From positions 32,170,731 through 32,234,730 of the forward strand of contig JARWIR010000010.1 of NCBI GenBank assembly GCA_029959085.1: a stretch of DNA of 64,000 nucleotides, in the 5' to 3' direction. Both the position numbers and the translations under genes were made by a program. The notes below the pieces were generated by a model. The model had not been told where the DNA came from and ran no database searches. It worked only from the letters and a program-made list of their open reading frames with translations. Source of the stretch: Nemophila menziesii. Lineage: Eukaryota; Streptophyta; Magnoliopsida; Boraginales; Hydrophyllaceae. Below, piece by piece: positions 19,586 through 31,239 of this stretch. The number at the start of each line of letters is the position of its first letter. Positions within the stretch are counted from its first letter, which is position 1.

Positions 19586-22500
19586 TTACATGTCATGTTT
19601 CTTGCATTGGCACCAATCAGCTAGTGTTCTAGATAAAGAAGCGACCCCTGAAATCCTAGGTGTAATTCCTCTTTTTCCGAATAAATATTTTCCTCCAAGA
19701 TCCGTGTACTTTGGACCTGTATTTGTATTGCTCGGTCTTTCAATCTGCAAAAAAAAAAAAAAAAAAATTGTTAAGTGAGTATTCTTACTCTTGTTAATAA
19801 GTTGAAGAAATGTACCTTGAATATCTTTCCGTTCTTTAAATGATATCGAATGCCAGACCAATTGATCGATTGTGAAAAGAAGGATCGCATTGAAGAAATA
19901 GGGTATAGGAAGTTATCTACTAGCATAGCTATAAAAACCTGCTCAATATAGTGTGATGTCATAAACTTGAGAAATTTAAGGATGTAATTAGTGGGGTGTA
20001 TGTTTCTAGGGAACACTAAACTATCAGTTTATCAAAATGGTTCCAAATCAATCATTAGTTTAACCAAATGATTTCAAATCGACCATTTAGTTAGCGAGGC
20101 GAAAAAACTGTTGGGGGAAATATTTTGAATTTGTTAAACATGGTTGAGGATTTTGTGCTAAAAAATTAAAAAAAGTCTAGATTGCATATTACTCCCTCAA
20201 ACTATTTCATGTATGCTTCTTATGCCCTTGGAAAAAAAATGATTTTATAACTCCTCAAAGTATTTGAACTAGCAAGTTACCCCCTCTATTATTTTTAACG
20301 TTATTAAATTTGTTCTTACTTCATATTCCTATAATTAAAAATAACTGAAAATGACACGAAAGGGGTAACATGATAGTTTAAAATAGTTCAAGAAGTTAAA
20401 AAAACAATTTATTTGTTACAGAGGTAATCATCACATATGAAATAGTTTGAGGGCATAATATGCAATATGCCCAATGCAAAAATTACCATTATACTCTTGC
20501 AGATGAACGGAATTAGCATGTTTAGTAGCCTTTTTTAACAGTTGACTAATAGAACCGTTGATTTGGAACCATTTTGATAAATTAATGGTTCACTTGGAAC
20601 CTCATAAACTATAACGGCCCCAGAATGATTTACCCTAATTAGTGGGATGATGATCATAATATGAACTTACCATACACCAATTGTAAGTAGCAAGTGATAA
20701 CCGAGGCGCTTCGGGAGACAACATATTGCATAACTCAACTTCTATTCTCGTCAAGTTCCACATAGAAAGAAGCTCAATAGCTGTACATATACTAAGATAC
20801 CAAGCTAGTAACAACCCTGTACACTAAAAATTCAGTATCATACTAAACCTTAAGTAGTAACAAAGAAGGCTAATATGCTCACCACTAGATATAAAACTCG
20901 TATCTTCAAGCGAATATCCCTTTAAGTAATATCTTATTGCCGCTAATACATGAACCGTAGACATAATGTATGGCGTTACAAATCCCCACGATAGATACGT
21001 ATGTGTACAAAACAACGCACGGTTCATGATCCTATTTACATCCGTCGTGTATGACTCCAATACAAATGTTTGTTTCCTCAAGTAATTCCAATACCTATTA
21101 TCTCATACATAAAGAAAGACAATTAAAATACGGAACAAAAAGTACGCACTTAATAAAATAGCGCAAACTCAATACCTTAGAAAGTTAAGATCACTAGCAA
21201 GAGGATGAGGAAAAACTGCAACTGGTGGAGAGCTTATGAGTTTCTTGTGAGCACCTATAGTACAATAATTAACGTCTCTTTATCTTTCTTGATTATAACT
21301 ATAAAATATGTGTTAAAATTTACCCGCTATAGAAGCAAGAGTCATATCATCTGAGTAACCTCCATCTCGTAGCTCTGAAACTACGTTATATCGGTTGTTT
21401 CTAAAATCATCTGCATGCATCTAGAAGGAAAATAAGATTATATATATATCTTCGTGTGTAAAGTCAAATTGGAAGTAGAAAAATTAAATCCATTACCATC
21501 ATACATCCTCCCCATAGAAAGAATGTTCTTCCACCAGTTGCAAATCCCATTGAGCAAGGCTGTGAAAAATGAAGTGTTAAGCGAAGAAAAACTAGTCAAT
21601 ATTAAGTATTAACACATACCATGTGATATTCGTAAATGCAGTAACTTCCTAAACTTCCTGACGGTAAATCAAGGGGGTATCCCGTTTGAATGAAAATCTG
21701 CATATCATTAACAAAAATTTGATAATGAAACAGAAATTGATTGATGTTTAAAATATTTCTTACCTCGGGATTTTTTTCCATCTCGGTAGTAAGTGTTCCT
21801 ATCGATCCTGGGTGTAACCTAACATCATCGTCAAGAAAGAGTACATATTTGCTGTCTTTATGCATCTTTTCCACCCCAACCTGCAAAAATCGCGCATAGT
21901 TGTAGAATGTGTTTTATTTTCCTTGTCCTTCAAATAAAGGACAAATGTATTTCTAGGGGTCACTAAACTATCGCAGCAGTCCTATTTGGACCACTTAACT
22001 AATAAAGGTTCCAAAACGAACAATTAGACTATAAAAAATGCTCCAAATCACCAATTATTTTATCAAAATGGTTCCAGATCAACTAATAGTTTATTAAAAT
22101 AGTTCTAAATTGACCATTAATTTATTTAAATGGTTCCAAATCGACCATTCTCGCAATCGGGTAAAATGCTTTGAATTTGCTAAACAGTTTTGAAGTTTTG
22201 TGCTAAAATTTTTTTCTTTAAATTGACTAGAACTTAAAATAAATAAATGAAAATTTGACCATTATACTCTTGCATATGTACATGATTTGCATGTTTAACG
22301 GTCTTTTTTAACCGTTAACTAGGAGAATTGTTGATTTGGAACAATTTTGATAAATTAATGGCTCATTTGGAACTTTTATTAGTTAAATGGCCCCAGAAAC
22401 ATTTATCCTTAAATATGTAATATAGTAAAGACACTAAATATATACCAATTGATTGTGAATCTTCTGACTACAAGTTGTTGAAAACCCGGCAATAATAACT

Positions 22501-24157
22501 TTTACATCAACATCATCCTGATAATCAGCTAGCAAGCGTTGTGTGGCATGGTAAGCTGGGTCATCTGTGCTATCAACTACAAACAAAAATTCCAAGGGAC
22601 CACCATATAGTGATGTAACCTGGATCATTTTCATAATCAAAAAACATATGAGTAGGTTTTTAGATCAATTTGTCTGGCTAGAATTTTAAAAGATACCTGA
22701 GTTTTCCAGTTGTGTAAATTGTGTTCTCCGAAACCTTTTACTGGCATTACAACTGTGACTCTTGGTAAATCAGTTTGATTAGAATGCTCAAGTTCGTTTA
22801 TATCTTCACAAATAAATGCAAAGTCATTGCCACGGCTCATTCTTTCTTTCATTCGTCTTTTCTCTCTACTCCTATGGGGGATAAAAGTAATGAACATTTT
22901 TATCAACGAATTTTTTTATTATATTAGCCATGATTAAGATCCAATACCTGACATATGCAGCTAGGCCCCAACCAGTAGCAAGAAGTAGGCAAATGACGTA
23001 TCCCTGTATCACAATTACGAGACGCACTTTTAAGATTAATTGTAAAGTTGACCCTTGTGTTATGACCAATTGCGAAATTACCCGTGTACTTTATATAGTA
23101 GCATATACCCCGTGTGTTATACATTTACATAGCAAATCTACCACTTGACCGGAGTATTTGCTAATGTTTGGAATAAAATGATCATATATTTGACTATTTC
23201 CATAATGGTAAAATACAAAATACCCCACCCCCATGGTTTGACAAAGTGTCATAAAATCCCCATGGAAAGGGACAAATCCCTCCTATGGGTTCCTAACTCA
23301 GTGACAACTCGATACTATTTATGATAACCCGGTGCAACTCAGAATAACTCATAGCACAAGCTTTAGTGATATATTTGATAATAAGGGATGAGTTGTCACT
23401 AGTTGGGAAATGGTAGGAGGTATTTATCCATTTTAAAACTATAGGGGGTCTTTTGAACCTTTGTTAAACCATAGGGGAGTATTTGGTATTCTACACTTTC
23501 CATAATACAAGGACCAATAATGAAATTTTATTTAACTCTATGCCTAGGTTTTTATCTGCAAACCTACTAATGTTGCACATATGCAAAAGACGCCACATAC
23601 ATAAGTTCACGTTCACTTAATCAGCTAAAAGAGGCTAAACAAATGACCCCAAAAGAATTTATTTCTTCTTATTTTCCCTTTTGTCTTTAGGGAGGAGAAA
23701 CCAAATCTTTCATTTTAGTATTGGACGAAGTACAACGTTTCATCTATGAACCTGGGATTAGTGGCTCCATTAATCCTTGTGTCATGCAAAGTTGCCAATA
23801 ATACCCCGATATTTTAGAAAGTAACAAATATACCCGTATTATACATGCTGTTCTGTACAATAATACAGGGGTATATTTGCCATCTTGTGAAACACTGCAT
23901 ATTTGACTTTTCGCATAACATAGATCAAATTTAGACCCTTCGAGGCTATAACTTCTCATTTATATATCATTTTAATATGAGAAAAATCTAATGATATATT
24001 TCTTTAGACAACCCAAATATATACTAAATTCTGCAAGTTTTTAAGTAAAATTCAAAATTAAATGATTTAGCAAAGCTACCTGAATCTGGATAAAAATCGC
24101 AACAGGACCGCAGAAAGCTTTGCTTGCCGAAAATAAAAAATCATCAATCATAGACAT
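19586..24157 (-). CDS. GCS: Glucosylceramide synthase (ceramide glucosyltransferase), 13 exons
   Basis: Exons on the minus strand: 24157-24080, 23003-22948, 22871-22697, 22619-22446, 21880-21764, 21697-21620, 21559-21497, 21420-21324, 21254-21176, 21094-20883, 20816-20671, 19938-19816, 19744-19586. All borders are GT-AG, phases agree, and the product is 518 residues, close to Arabidopsis GCS (519, from memory). It transfers glucose from UDP-glucose to ceramide in ER/Golgi membranes. Visible: N-terminal membrane anchor (about 17-45), VVDSTDDP (D119), LFLDDDVRLHP (D178-D180), GGYSDDM (D271-D272), RYW (306-308) near the expected RxxRW-type site, and C-terminal hydrophobic segments. Introns carry MITEs but the coding sequence is undamaged. 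Confidence 0.95.
19996..20635. mobile_element. Mutator-like MITE in GCS intron 11, TSD TAATTAGTGGG
   Basis: Flanked by identical 11-bp repeats TAATTAGTGGG (19985-19995 and 20636-20646). The ends are imperfect inverted repeats (TTTCTAGGGAAC / rc of GGCCCCAGAATG). Related to the copy at 21939-22408. It holds a second nested MITE. Confidence 0.72.
20182..20466. mobile_element. MITE nested inside the intron-11 MITE
   Basis: Terminal inverted repeats of about 30 bp: CTCCCTCAAACTATTTCAT near the left end pairs with ATGAAATAGTTTGAGGG near the right end, and GCATATTA with TAATATGC. There is no coding sequence. Confidence 0.65.
21939..22408. mobile_element. Mutator-like MITE in GCS intron 4
   Basis: Ends GGACAAATGTATTTCTAGGGG and, reversed, GGATAAATGTTTCTGGGGCC. 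The body shares repeated TGGTTCCAAATCGACCATT phrases with the intron-11 copy. Flanks show a weak 9-bp duplication (TCAAATAAA / TTAAATATG). Confidence 0.62.
23211..23505. mobile_element. MITE in GCS intron 1
   Basis: Left AAATACCCCACCCCCATGGTTTGACAAAG-type end mirrors the right end, whose reverse complement reads AATACTCCCCTATGGTTTAACAAAGG (position-for-position similar, not identical). A fragment of the same family lies at 18120-18170. Non-coding. Confidence 0.6.
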
Positions 24158-24700
24158 TATATTTCAATGCTACACCTACAACTATATCTCTAAATATGTA
24201 TCTCTATATCTATATATATACCTATACCTATATCTATATCTATATACGTCCCTTTCGCACTGTAGGTAAGTGCGAAATAACGTCTTACACAAGATACACA
24301 ATTTGTTTATATATATTCATATTTAAATATGTATATCTTTCGTTATCTTTTCTCTTCCATCACCGGAGGAGAGATTCGGCAAGCTTGGAGAGAGAAAGGG
24401 AAGAAATGAAATGAGAGAGCGCGCGGAATTTTATACTAATTGGTTGATATGCTGAATATTTAGTGGTTTATTTTAAAGAGAGATTTATGACAAAAAAAAA
24501 TTTAAAGAGAGACCGTGAAGAGAGAGATCAATGAAAATTCAAATCTTTTCAAGTTTAATTAGATATTTATGCAATATATATTTTCATTAATAATGCCATA
24601 TATGAAAAAGGACCAACTATATTCAAGAAAAAAAAAATAGAATCATCAAAATTACTTGCCTTAATACTTTTTTTCATGGGGTGAATACCATTTGATTATA
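24158..24700. other. GCS 5' leader and promoter region with TATATC repeats
   Basis: No other gene. A TATATC/TATACC microsatellite occupies about 24200-24246, 45 bp upstream of the GCS ATG on the minus strand. A purine-rich (plus strand) stretch with a GAGAGA run at 24366-24420 would be pyrimidine-rich in a GCS leader. Confidence 0.55.
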
Positions 24701-24709
24701 AATTTAACT

Positions 24710-24870
24710 AGTTGGGGTTAGCTTAACTGGACAGGGTATAAGTTCTCCTTCTAAATAGTACATGTTCGATTCGAGTCAATGACTTCGAGCCTAAAGTGGC
24801 TCCTTGATGTATTAGAAAAACAATTTTATAAATTTCGAAGGAACATATTTTACCACCGTATATAGATTCA
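24710..24870 (+). mobile_element. tRNA-derived SINE
   Basis: A Pol III A box TAGCTTAACTGG (24719-24730) and a B box TGTTCGATTCG (24763-24773) have tRNA-like spacing (about 33 bp between), but the flanks cannot fold into a full tRNA. A non-tRNA body and AT-rich tail follow. Exact ends are uncertain. Confidence 0.55.
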
Positions 24871-25229
24871 AAGATAATCCTACCCCTAATTTTATTATTT
24901 TATGATGTGCAACTCGATGATCAATATTAAACATATTCTCATATTATTTATAAGTTGGTATAACGTTTTGGTAAAGTATTTAGGTGAATCTTTAAGCGGG
25001 TTGATAGAATCGACTTTCCCTTAACTTTTTAAAGGAATGTATGTTTGGGATCTTGGATATTGCTGGTATCGATTGAGTCTTGAAAGTGTATTGGGCTTGT
25101 TTTGATCTTTCTCTTTGTCCATAACTTTTTTCACTTTCCCCAAGACCTTCTTTTGTGATTCTGTGAAGTGTGTACGTTTGATCCTGTTTGATGGAAATTG
25201 TTTCACCCGATCAAAATAATAAACCATTC

Positions 25230-26746
25230 CCTATTATTTGTTTTATGATTTCTTGTCTAGTTTTGGCTATTATGTTACTTTTAAAGTTTTTATACGTAAT
25301 TTATATGTTAAGTGTGCATCTCTTAGGTACTTGGATGCTATGATACCCCAAGACAAGGATAAGAAGTCAAGAAAACTAGATAACCCCTAATTCATGGTGT
25401 TAGAGGACGATTTGCCCACTTTTAGAAGTAAGAATAGTTGCCAGCTATATTTGGAAATCGATTTATTAGATCCACCACGTGCAATTAATCAAAATTTTGG
25501 AGGAGCCCTTTGGTTTCTAGATATAGGAAATTATCCAGTAGGTAAGAAACACAAGTGGGACTTTATTAATTAGAGTCAGGAGCGCGTAGGAACCGACAAT
25601 TTGCGATTTAGAGCTGAGATGATAAAGCTATTGAATTTGCCGCTACCGTGGTTTGAACCCGTACACTCATTTACTAAAACATTTTCCTTAGAGTTGGGTT
25701 ATCTAAAAGGGGCTCACAATACCCAAAACGTGATGAACCCTTAATATATATGTTTTTAACATTAGAGAAGGGTCTCTGCTCATAATTCATCAATAAAGCA
25801 GAGCAAAAGAGAGAAGAAGATTGGAATCCGTCTATGACATTTCAACTCTATCCTTCATAATTCATCAACAATTAATAGTGTAGTGTTATTTCTTTTTCAT
25901 TCCAAACACAAATATCACACTCTTAATCTTTAGTTTTTATTATTTAATTCATAACTTGAGATTAACAATACTGTATGAAACCTAATATTATATTATGCTT
26001 TTATTGAATTTGGGATAATGTATATTTAATTTAAATTTCATTCAATGCGCTTTGATTATGTATTTTCCATATAATTCATCCCTTACTCTTGCCAAGTATA
26101 GGGTTTCCCTTAGTAATTAGGGATGTCACCTTGACGGGGGGTTCAATTATTGAGAACAATACATAATCATTCGGTGGGCATTAGTGATCCTGACGGGCTT
26201 GAGTAGCCAGATAGTTAATAGTGTTAGAGACTTTTAACACCGATCAGTGGGTAGGTTCACTTCACCTGAGTCCCTTACTACTGTTGAAGTAGCTTCATAA
26301 GCTACCTTGATGGGGGTTACGAAGAAGTTAAAATCTCGACTATTGCATAATTACCACTTCACCCTTAAACAATAAAACGTAAAATCAATACTAGTGGGGA
26401 TTACTTGTAAGTTCTCGAGCTATCTTCTCATCTCATATTCTTAGTTGATTGATATTTTAGTCTTTAAATTAATTAATTCATAGTCCAGTATATCTTTATT
26501 GCATCTTAGTCCTTACACATAAAAACAAACCAAATATTTATCTTTACTTTTTAGTTTGCAAGTCATCCTAGTACACTTTCCGAGAACATATCATAAAAAT
26601 TAACCGTCGTAGTCCCTATGGAGACGATAACTCTTTATATACTTATTTTATTACTTGTCAATGATCTGTACACTTGCGACTAGTTAGCTCTCTCGAGGTG
26701 TGAATTTGTTTGGTTATTTTATCATACCTTGGAAGACGACAAGTTT
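25230..26746 (+). repeat. Degenerate Athila-like 5' LTR
   Basis: It shows the family's CTTGACGGGG / CCTGACGGG motifs (26131, 26190, 26308 areas), the typical TAATTAACAC-type middle, the CACTTGCG motif near 26670, and is followed immediately by a decayed tRNA-Asp primer site. The 5' limit is approximate. Confidence 0.62.
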
Positions 26747-26765
26747 TGGTACTGTTGCCGGGGGA
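26747..26765 (+). other. Decayed tRNA-Asp primer binding site
   Basis: TGGTACTGTTGCCGGGGGA differs from the tRNA-Asp type TGGCGCCGTTGCCGGGGA by a few changes and sits at the junction between LTR and gag relic. Confidence 0.65.
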
Positions 26766-26859
26766 CTATATCGTTAATTTTTGTGTTTTTATTAAGTGTA
26801 GTAGAATAAGTTTTTCTGATTTATGATTTGGGTTTTTTTTTATCTTTTCCAGATTCTTA

Positions 26860-27440
26860 GATGGCCAATACAAACAATAAATGAATAGAGCAGGGCCTTA
26901 CTAACTCATTTCGAGTGCCACCCGTACGAATTACCCTTATAGAAATTTAAGTCGTGAGATTAAAGCGCGATCATGGTATTTCTTAATTAATTCTCGAGCT
27001 ATGGAAATTATAGTGGATCCACACATCAAGATCTGATCCATTTTGTTCAGAAATTCACGTAGATATGTGACACCTACATTACTCAAGGTGTCACACGAGA
27101 TAAGATGTACTACTTTTTGTTTCAATTCTTATTGACTGTAAATTCCAGCGAGTGGTTAGATAGTCAACCTCTCGAGCTAATAACTAGTTAGGATGAGATT
27201 CAATCTAGATTGAGTATGCGACCGAAGGATCAAATGGAGCTTGCGAATTTCTTATAAGAAACTGGTGAGAGCGTTGGCGTGGCATGGAGGAGATATCAAG
27301 AAAAGTTGGTGAAGTATCCATTACATGGGTACACTTCCAAGTTATAACTAGCCACGGTTTACCATGGACTCAACACGAGTTCAAGACTAAGAGTAGATCA
27401 CAATGTAACTATCCCCTTCTAATTTTTTGAGGCCTATGGT
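26860..27440 (+). pseudogene. Athila-like gag relic
   Basis: Across several stops the translation still aligns with the Gag of element A: a YITQGV-MYYFLFQFL segment, SSEWLDSQ, MRPKDQMELANF, ETGESVGVAWRRYQE and VYHGLNTSSRLRVD. It lies downstream of the decayed primer site. No protease was recognised further on. Confidence 0.65.
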
Positions 27441-28424
27441 GTTAAATAAATTTATGGAGAGCTATGATGATTGATCAACAAATTATTTCTTATGAGTCGA
27501 TGATGATTATCAGAATTTGGATTATTCCTTGGTGATAATACTTCAATTTATGTATTCAGTGGGTAAAACAAAACTGTTCCAAAGCGACAATAGAGCGGGA
27601 CAAGTTCATATACTTCAGATTTTATTGTTGGGGATCGAGCAACGTTATTCAACAATCTGAAGCAAAACACCCTATTTTGAAGTTCTGATTAATGTTGTTT
27701 GATGATAATTTTATTTGTAATAATTCGACGTAGACATTTGATTAATTTGTAATAGTTAGCAAAGACTATAACCAGTTCCTTATTTATTCGTTTTCGATCC
27801 ATCAAGTTGTAATAGTAAGTAGTGTTGGTACTTAACGTTCCTATTATAATAGTATTGTGCTTTTTATGTATTTTTCAAAATTGATTTTATTGAAGTTATA
27901 ATTGATATAAATACGTTTTTCAACAAATTTAACCACGATAAATTTGAGACTAACCCAAAAATAATTATTTTTTACCCTTAAAGTCAGGTTACAAATTTAA
28001 ATCTTGGGATCTTTCCTTTGAGTTCACAAAACTTCAAAATTCGAGATAAACTCGACCCATTCTCACCCTCAAGGAGCGCTACCAAAGCTTTTAGTTCCAA
28101 CATTTTTGAATCACATAGGGGTAAATCCGCTATTTCAATAATATCATGGGGAGATAAAAGGATAAAAAAAACACCCAAAGCCAAAAACACTTAACGCTTA
28201 TAAGCTCACCCGAAAAGGGACCTCAACTTGATAAACCCTTCAAAAATCCTCTTCATGACCCCAAGAATCGCTTCTCTCCACCTCGAAATCAGGTAGTTAT
28301 CTTGTTCCTTAATACTTTCAACTTTCTAATCTTTGTTCTCTAGTTATTAGCTTATTACGTACAGTCATTTCACGGAAAAAAACCCAATAATTTGCTTTCG
28401 CTTTTGCTATAATTACTTGAAACA
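27441..28424. other. Intergenic region, promoter side of the methyltransferase gene
   Basis: AT-rich, no supported gene. The last 250 bp become C/T-rich (CCTCTTCATGACCCC, TCTCTCCACCTCG), as in plant 5' leaders. Confidence 0.5.
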
Positions 28425-29945
28425 ATGTTAAAGCAAATCTGCACCTCAAAGCCTCAATCTTTGCTTATTGGGTGCCCTACAAAACACTTAAATTGCACGT
28501 TTTCAATCAAATTGAACGGTAATATTAATCCTATACTAAAACCCAGAACTAGTTTAATTGGGTATTACCCTAAAACTCCACGTAACGAGCAAAATGTTGG
28601 AGTTTTTAGAAAGTTCTCAAGTGGGTTTTCCTCGAAAAATAGTTTCACGGATTATCAATTGATAATAGCCAGAGGTTTATCAAGCTATTCTTCACAGAAA
28701 TCTGGAGAAAATAGGAAAACACTCCCTTGGATAGCGAAGGCAAAAGCTAGAGAAGTGAAGAGATCGCAAAATGCTGTAACTGAGAAAACTAAATCTCCAT
28801 GGGAGGTCTCCGCTGAGAAACTTTTAAAAGATGGAGACTCCGTTACAGAGACTAAAGATTCGTATAGATCGAAAGGTAAGGAGAAGTTTTACAGAGATGA
28901 AAGTAATCGTGTTGAAGAAGAAGAAGAAGAAGAAAGAGAGGATTTTAAAGAGCCGAGATGGGATAAAATCAAGCCAAAATTCAATAGATTTGATGAAATG
29001 AAACGAGGTTCAAATAGACCCGAGTTTAGAAAATGGAATAAGGAAGAAAATTGGGGTAAAAACACATGGAAAGAAGCTACAGAATCATCTCTACCTAAAA
29101 TCATAGGTGAAGTAATATATGGAGTTGGTCCAATTTTAGCAGCATTATTAGCCGAAAGAAGAGAATTCTACGCATTATATGTTCAAGAAGGGTTAGATTT
29201 AAGCGGAAACAATCGAAAAAAGAAGGATAAAAAAGGATTCGAAAAAATATTAAAAATGGCAGAGAAAATTGGGTTAAGTAAGAAAGAAGTTTCGAAACAT
29301 GATCTTAATATGATAGTTGATAATAGACCACATCAAGGTTTAGTTCTCGATGCTTCACCACTTGAAATGGTGAGTATAAAGGAGTTAGAATCTATTTCTT
29401 TAGATCAAAATCAAGAGAAAGGTATTGTTTGGGTAGCTTTAGATGAAGTAACGGATCCACAAAATTTAGGAGCGATTATACGATCTTCGTATTTTTTCGG
29501 AGCTTCGGGAGTGATTTTATGTGCTAAAAACTCTGCTCCGTTAAGTGGGGTAGTGAGTAAAGCTAGTGCTGGGTCACTTGAATTAATGGAGCTTCGATCT
29601 TGTAAAAATATGATGCAATTTTTAACTTTATCTAGTGAAAATGGTTGGAGAGTTTTAGGTGGTTCGATTTCTTCTAAAGCGGTTCCGTTAAATAAAATAG
29701 CTTCTGGGGGTCCCACTATACTTGTTTTGGGTAGTGAAGGGATGGGTTTAAGACCATTAGTGGAGAGATCTTGTACGGAGTTAGTGAGAATTGAAGGGAA
29801 TATTCCGGTGAATTTAACAAACGTGGTGGATGATGAAGATGGGGCTCAAGAATTTAGTTCTTTTATGGCGGTGGAGAGTTTAAATGTTAGTGTTGCAGCG
29901 GGTGTACTTCTTCATCATTTGATTGGATTTGAAGAAAGGAAGTGA
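28425..29945 (+). CDS. SpoU/TrmH-family RNA 2'-O-ribose methyltransferase, organelle-type, intronless
   Basis: 506 residues from the first ATG. The Ser/Arg/Lys-rich, acid-poor N-terminus looks like a mitochondrial or plastid transit peptide, followed by an acidic and basic low-complexity linker (about 100-215). A substrate-binding domain (EVIYGVGPILAALLAERREFYALYVQEG, split here as about 227-254) leads to the SPOUT knot with motif 1 DPQNLGAIIRSS (from D344), motif 2 LVLGSEGMGL (about 432-441) and motif 3 SLNVSVAAGVLLH (about 485-497). It would methylate a ribose in rRNA using S-adenosylmethionine; the exact target is not visible. It is divergently arranged with GCS, as (from memory) in Arabidopsis At2g19870/At2g19880. 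A partial copy lies at 58740. Confidence 0.92.
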   Translation: MLKQICTSKPQSLLIGCPTKHLNCTFSIKLNGNINPILKPRTSLIGYYPKTPRNEQNVGVFRKFSSGFSSKNSFTDYQLIIARGLSSYSSQKSGENRKTLPWIAKAKAREVKRSQNAVTEKTKSPWEVSAEKLLKDGDSVTETKDSYRSKGKEKFYRDESNRVEEEEEEEREDFKEPRWDKIKPKFNRFDEMKRGSNRPEFRKWNKEENWGKNTWKEATESSLPKIIGEVIYGVGPILAALLAERREFYALYVQEGLDLSGNNRKKKDKKGFEKILKMAEKIGLSKKEVSKHDLNMIVDNRPHQGLVLDASPLEMVSIKELESISLDQNQEKGIVWVALDEVTDPQNLGAIIRSSYFFGASGVILCAKNSAPLSGVVSKASAGSLELMELRSCKNMMQFLTLSSENGWRVLGGSISSKAVPLNKIASGGPTILVLGSEGMGLRPLVERSCTELVRIEGNIPVNLTNVVDDEDGAQEFSSFMAVESLNVSVAAGVLLHHLIGFEERK

Positions 29946-30290
29946 TAAGAGTTGGATTTGTTTTATGGCTATTTTACTTTGTAGTTTTTTTTTTTTTTTA
30001 TATGTTTTTGTAACAAAATTGGTTGGTTTCTTTGAGGATGATTTTGTTTTGATGTTCCTTTTAAAGTAGAATCTTGGAGTAATTTTTGTGGAATGTAACT
30101 TGTGGAATTTTTTTGGCTATCTACTAGCTTAAAAGTTTATATATATAAAATATAGTTAAATTAATATTAGGAAAAATACATTTTTACTAAAATAAATTGA
30201 TTTAGAGGGAAATTTTGTCCCTATTGTTTTAGATTAGTATAATATATAGGTTTTTTTTGTAATTTTTAAATTTGGATATATTACACCGAT
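29946..30290. other. 3' flank of the methyltransferase gene
   Basis: T-rich 3' UTR-like sequence with a poly-T run at about 29987. It is repeated at 59607-59945 in the duplicate. No gene. Confidence 0.6.
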
Positions 30291-31239
30291 TTTGAAAGTG
30301 CGTGGACTCTAAATATTGTTCATGGTGTGACATGGTGAGGAAAACACTAAACATTTAATCTTACAATGCAAAATGTTTAAAGTAATCTAGGCGGGAACAC
30401 CGCTACAAATAAAAATTCAAGAAGAATTGGAAAAAGACTTTGAACATTGATTTCTAAAAACCATTGAAACTTTTGAAAATGGAGGATGGATTCGCGATAT
30501 GGTAAGATACTACATCATGATCACGAGTTGGAACATTTGGAAAACAAAAATGAAAGCCGTGCATGAAAACGTAAATGTAGATGGAGAAATATTATATACT
30601 TAACCAACAAGCTCATGGCAGAGGTCCACGGAAAAGATTGGAATAAGGTAAACCAACATCAAGGATTTCCCAGTCAAAGAGCTCCTGAAGCGACTCAACA
30701 AAGAGAGACCCAAGATTCAAGAACAAACATCATCATATTCTGTGATGCTTCATTCAAAGACAAGGATAGTCCCACAAGCATATGCATAATCTGCGAAAAC
30801 AAAGAAACAAGGAAGTACATGGAGAAGGCTATAACTACGTCATGTGAAACAGCCACCACCGAAGGAGAGGCGATTGCTATATTAGAGGCCGTCCAATTGA
30901 GCAAAAATTTCAAAGGAAAGGAGAAGACGATCGTGTCGGATAACCTTGGACTTATCCAAGGTATTAAGCAGGTGTCAACAACGTGTTGGAAAACACAATC
31001 GATAGTCTGGAGAATCATTTCTCAAGCTAAGGAGGTAGAACGTGTGGAAATTCGGTTTCATCGTAGACACCTCAATAGTAAAGCGGACAAGATCGCAAAA
31101 CTAGCTAGGCACGGAGCAGCTAACAAAAAAGATGCTATCAGTAGCATCTTCGAATTGGCATTATCCTTTTCTAGACTAGGTATAAGTTAGGTCGTGTTTT
31201 TGTTGGTGCTTAGGCACCTTTCATTGTCCAAAAAAAAAA
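30290..31239 (+). mobile_element. 5'-truncated L1-type LINE with 3' hairpin and A-tail
   Basis: It begins within the zf-RVT region (CSWCDMV...KHLILQCKMFK, across a frame change), runs through the linker WIRDMVRYYIMITSWNIWKTK and a full RNase H domain, then a 3' UTR with a GGTGC-TTAG-GCACC hairpin (31205-31218) and ends in an A-run (31230-31239). This is the classic structure of a 5'-truncated LINE insertion downstream of a gene. Confidence 0.72.
30615..31190 (+). pseudogene. LINE RNase H domain ORF (copy 1)
   Basis: 191 residues with an RVT_3-type RNase H: IIIFCDASFKDK (first Asp), TEGEAIAILEAVQLS (Glu), TIVSDNLGLIQG (Asp) and LNSKADKIAK (last Asp), so the catalytic carboxylates are all present. 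Upstream coding sequence is joined by a 1-bp deletion: GGAGAAATATTA at about 30579 against GGAGAAAATATTA in copy 2, so this copy starts at an internal Met. It ends with an inverted repeat, AGATGCTATCAGTAGCATCT (about 31129-31148). Confidence 0.7.

Noticed and set aside
24719..24773. Functional tRNA gene
   Set aside because: A and B boxes are present but no acceptor stem or credible anticodon arm can be formed; SINE is the better reading.
25021..25227. 68-residue minus-strand ORF
   Set aside because: Basic low-complexity peptide in intergenic DNA; nothing supports it.
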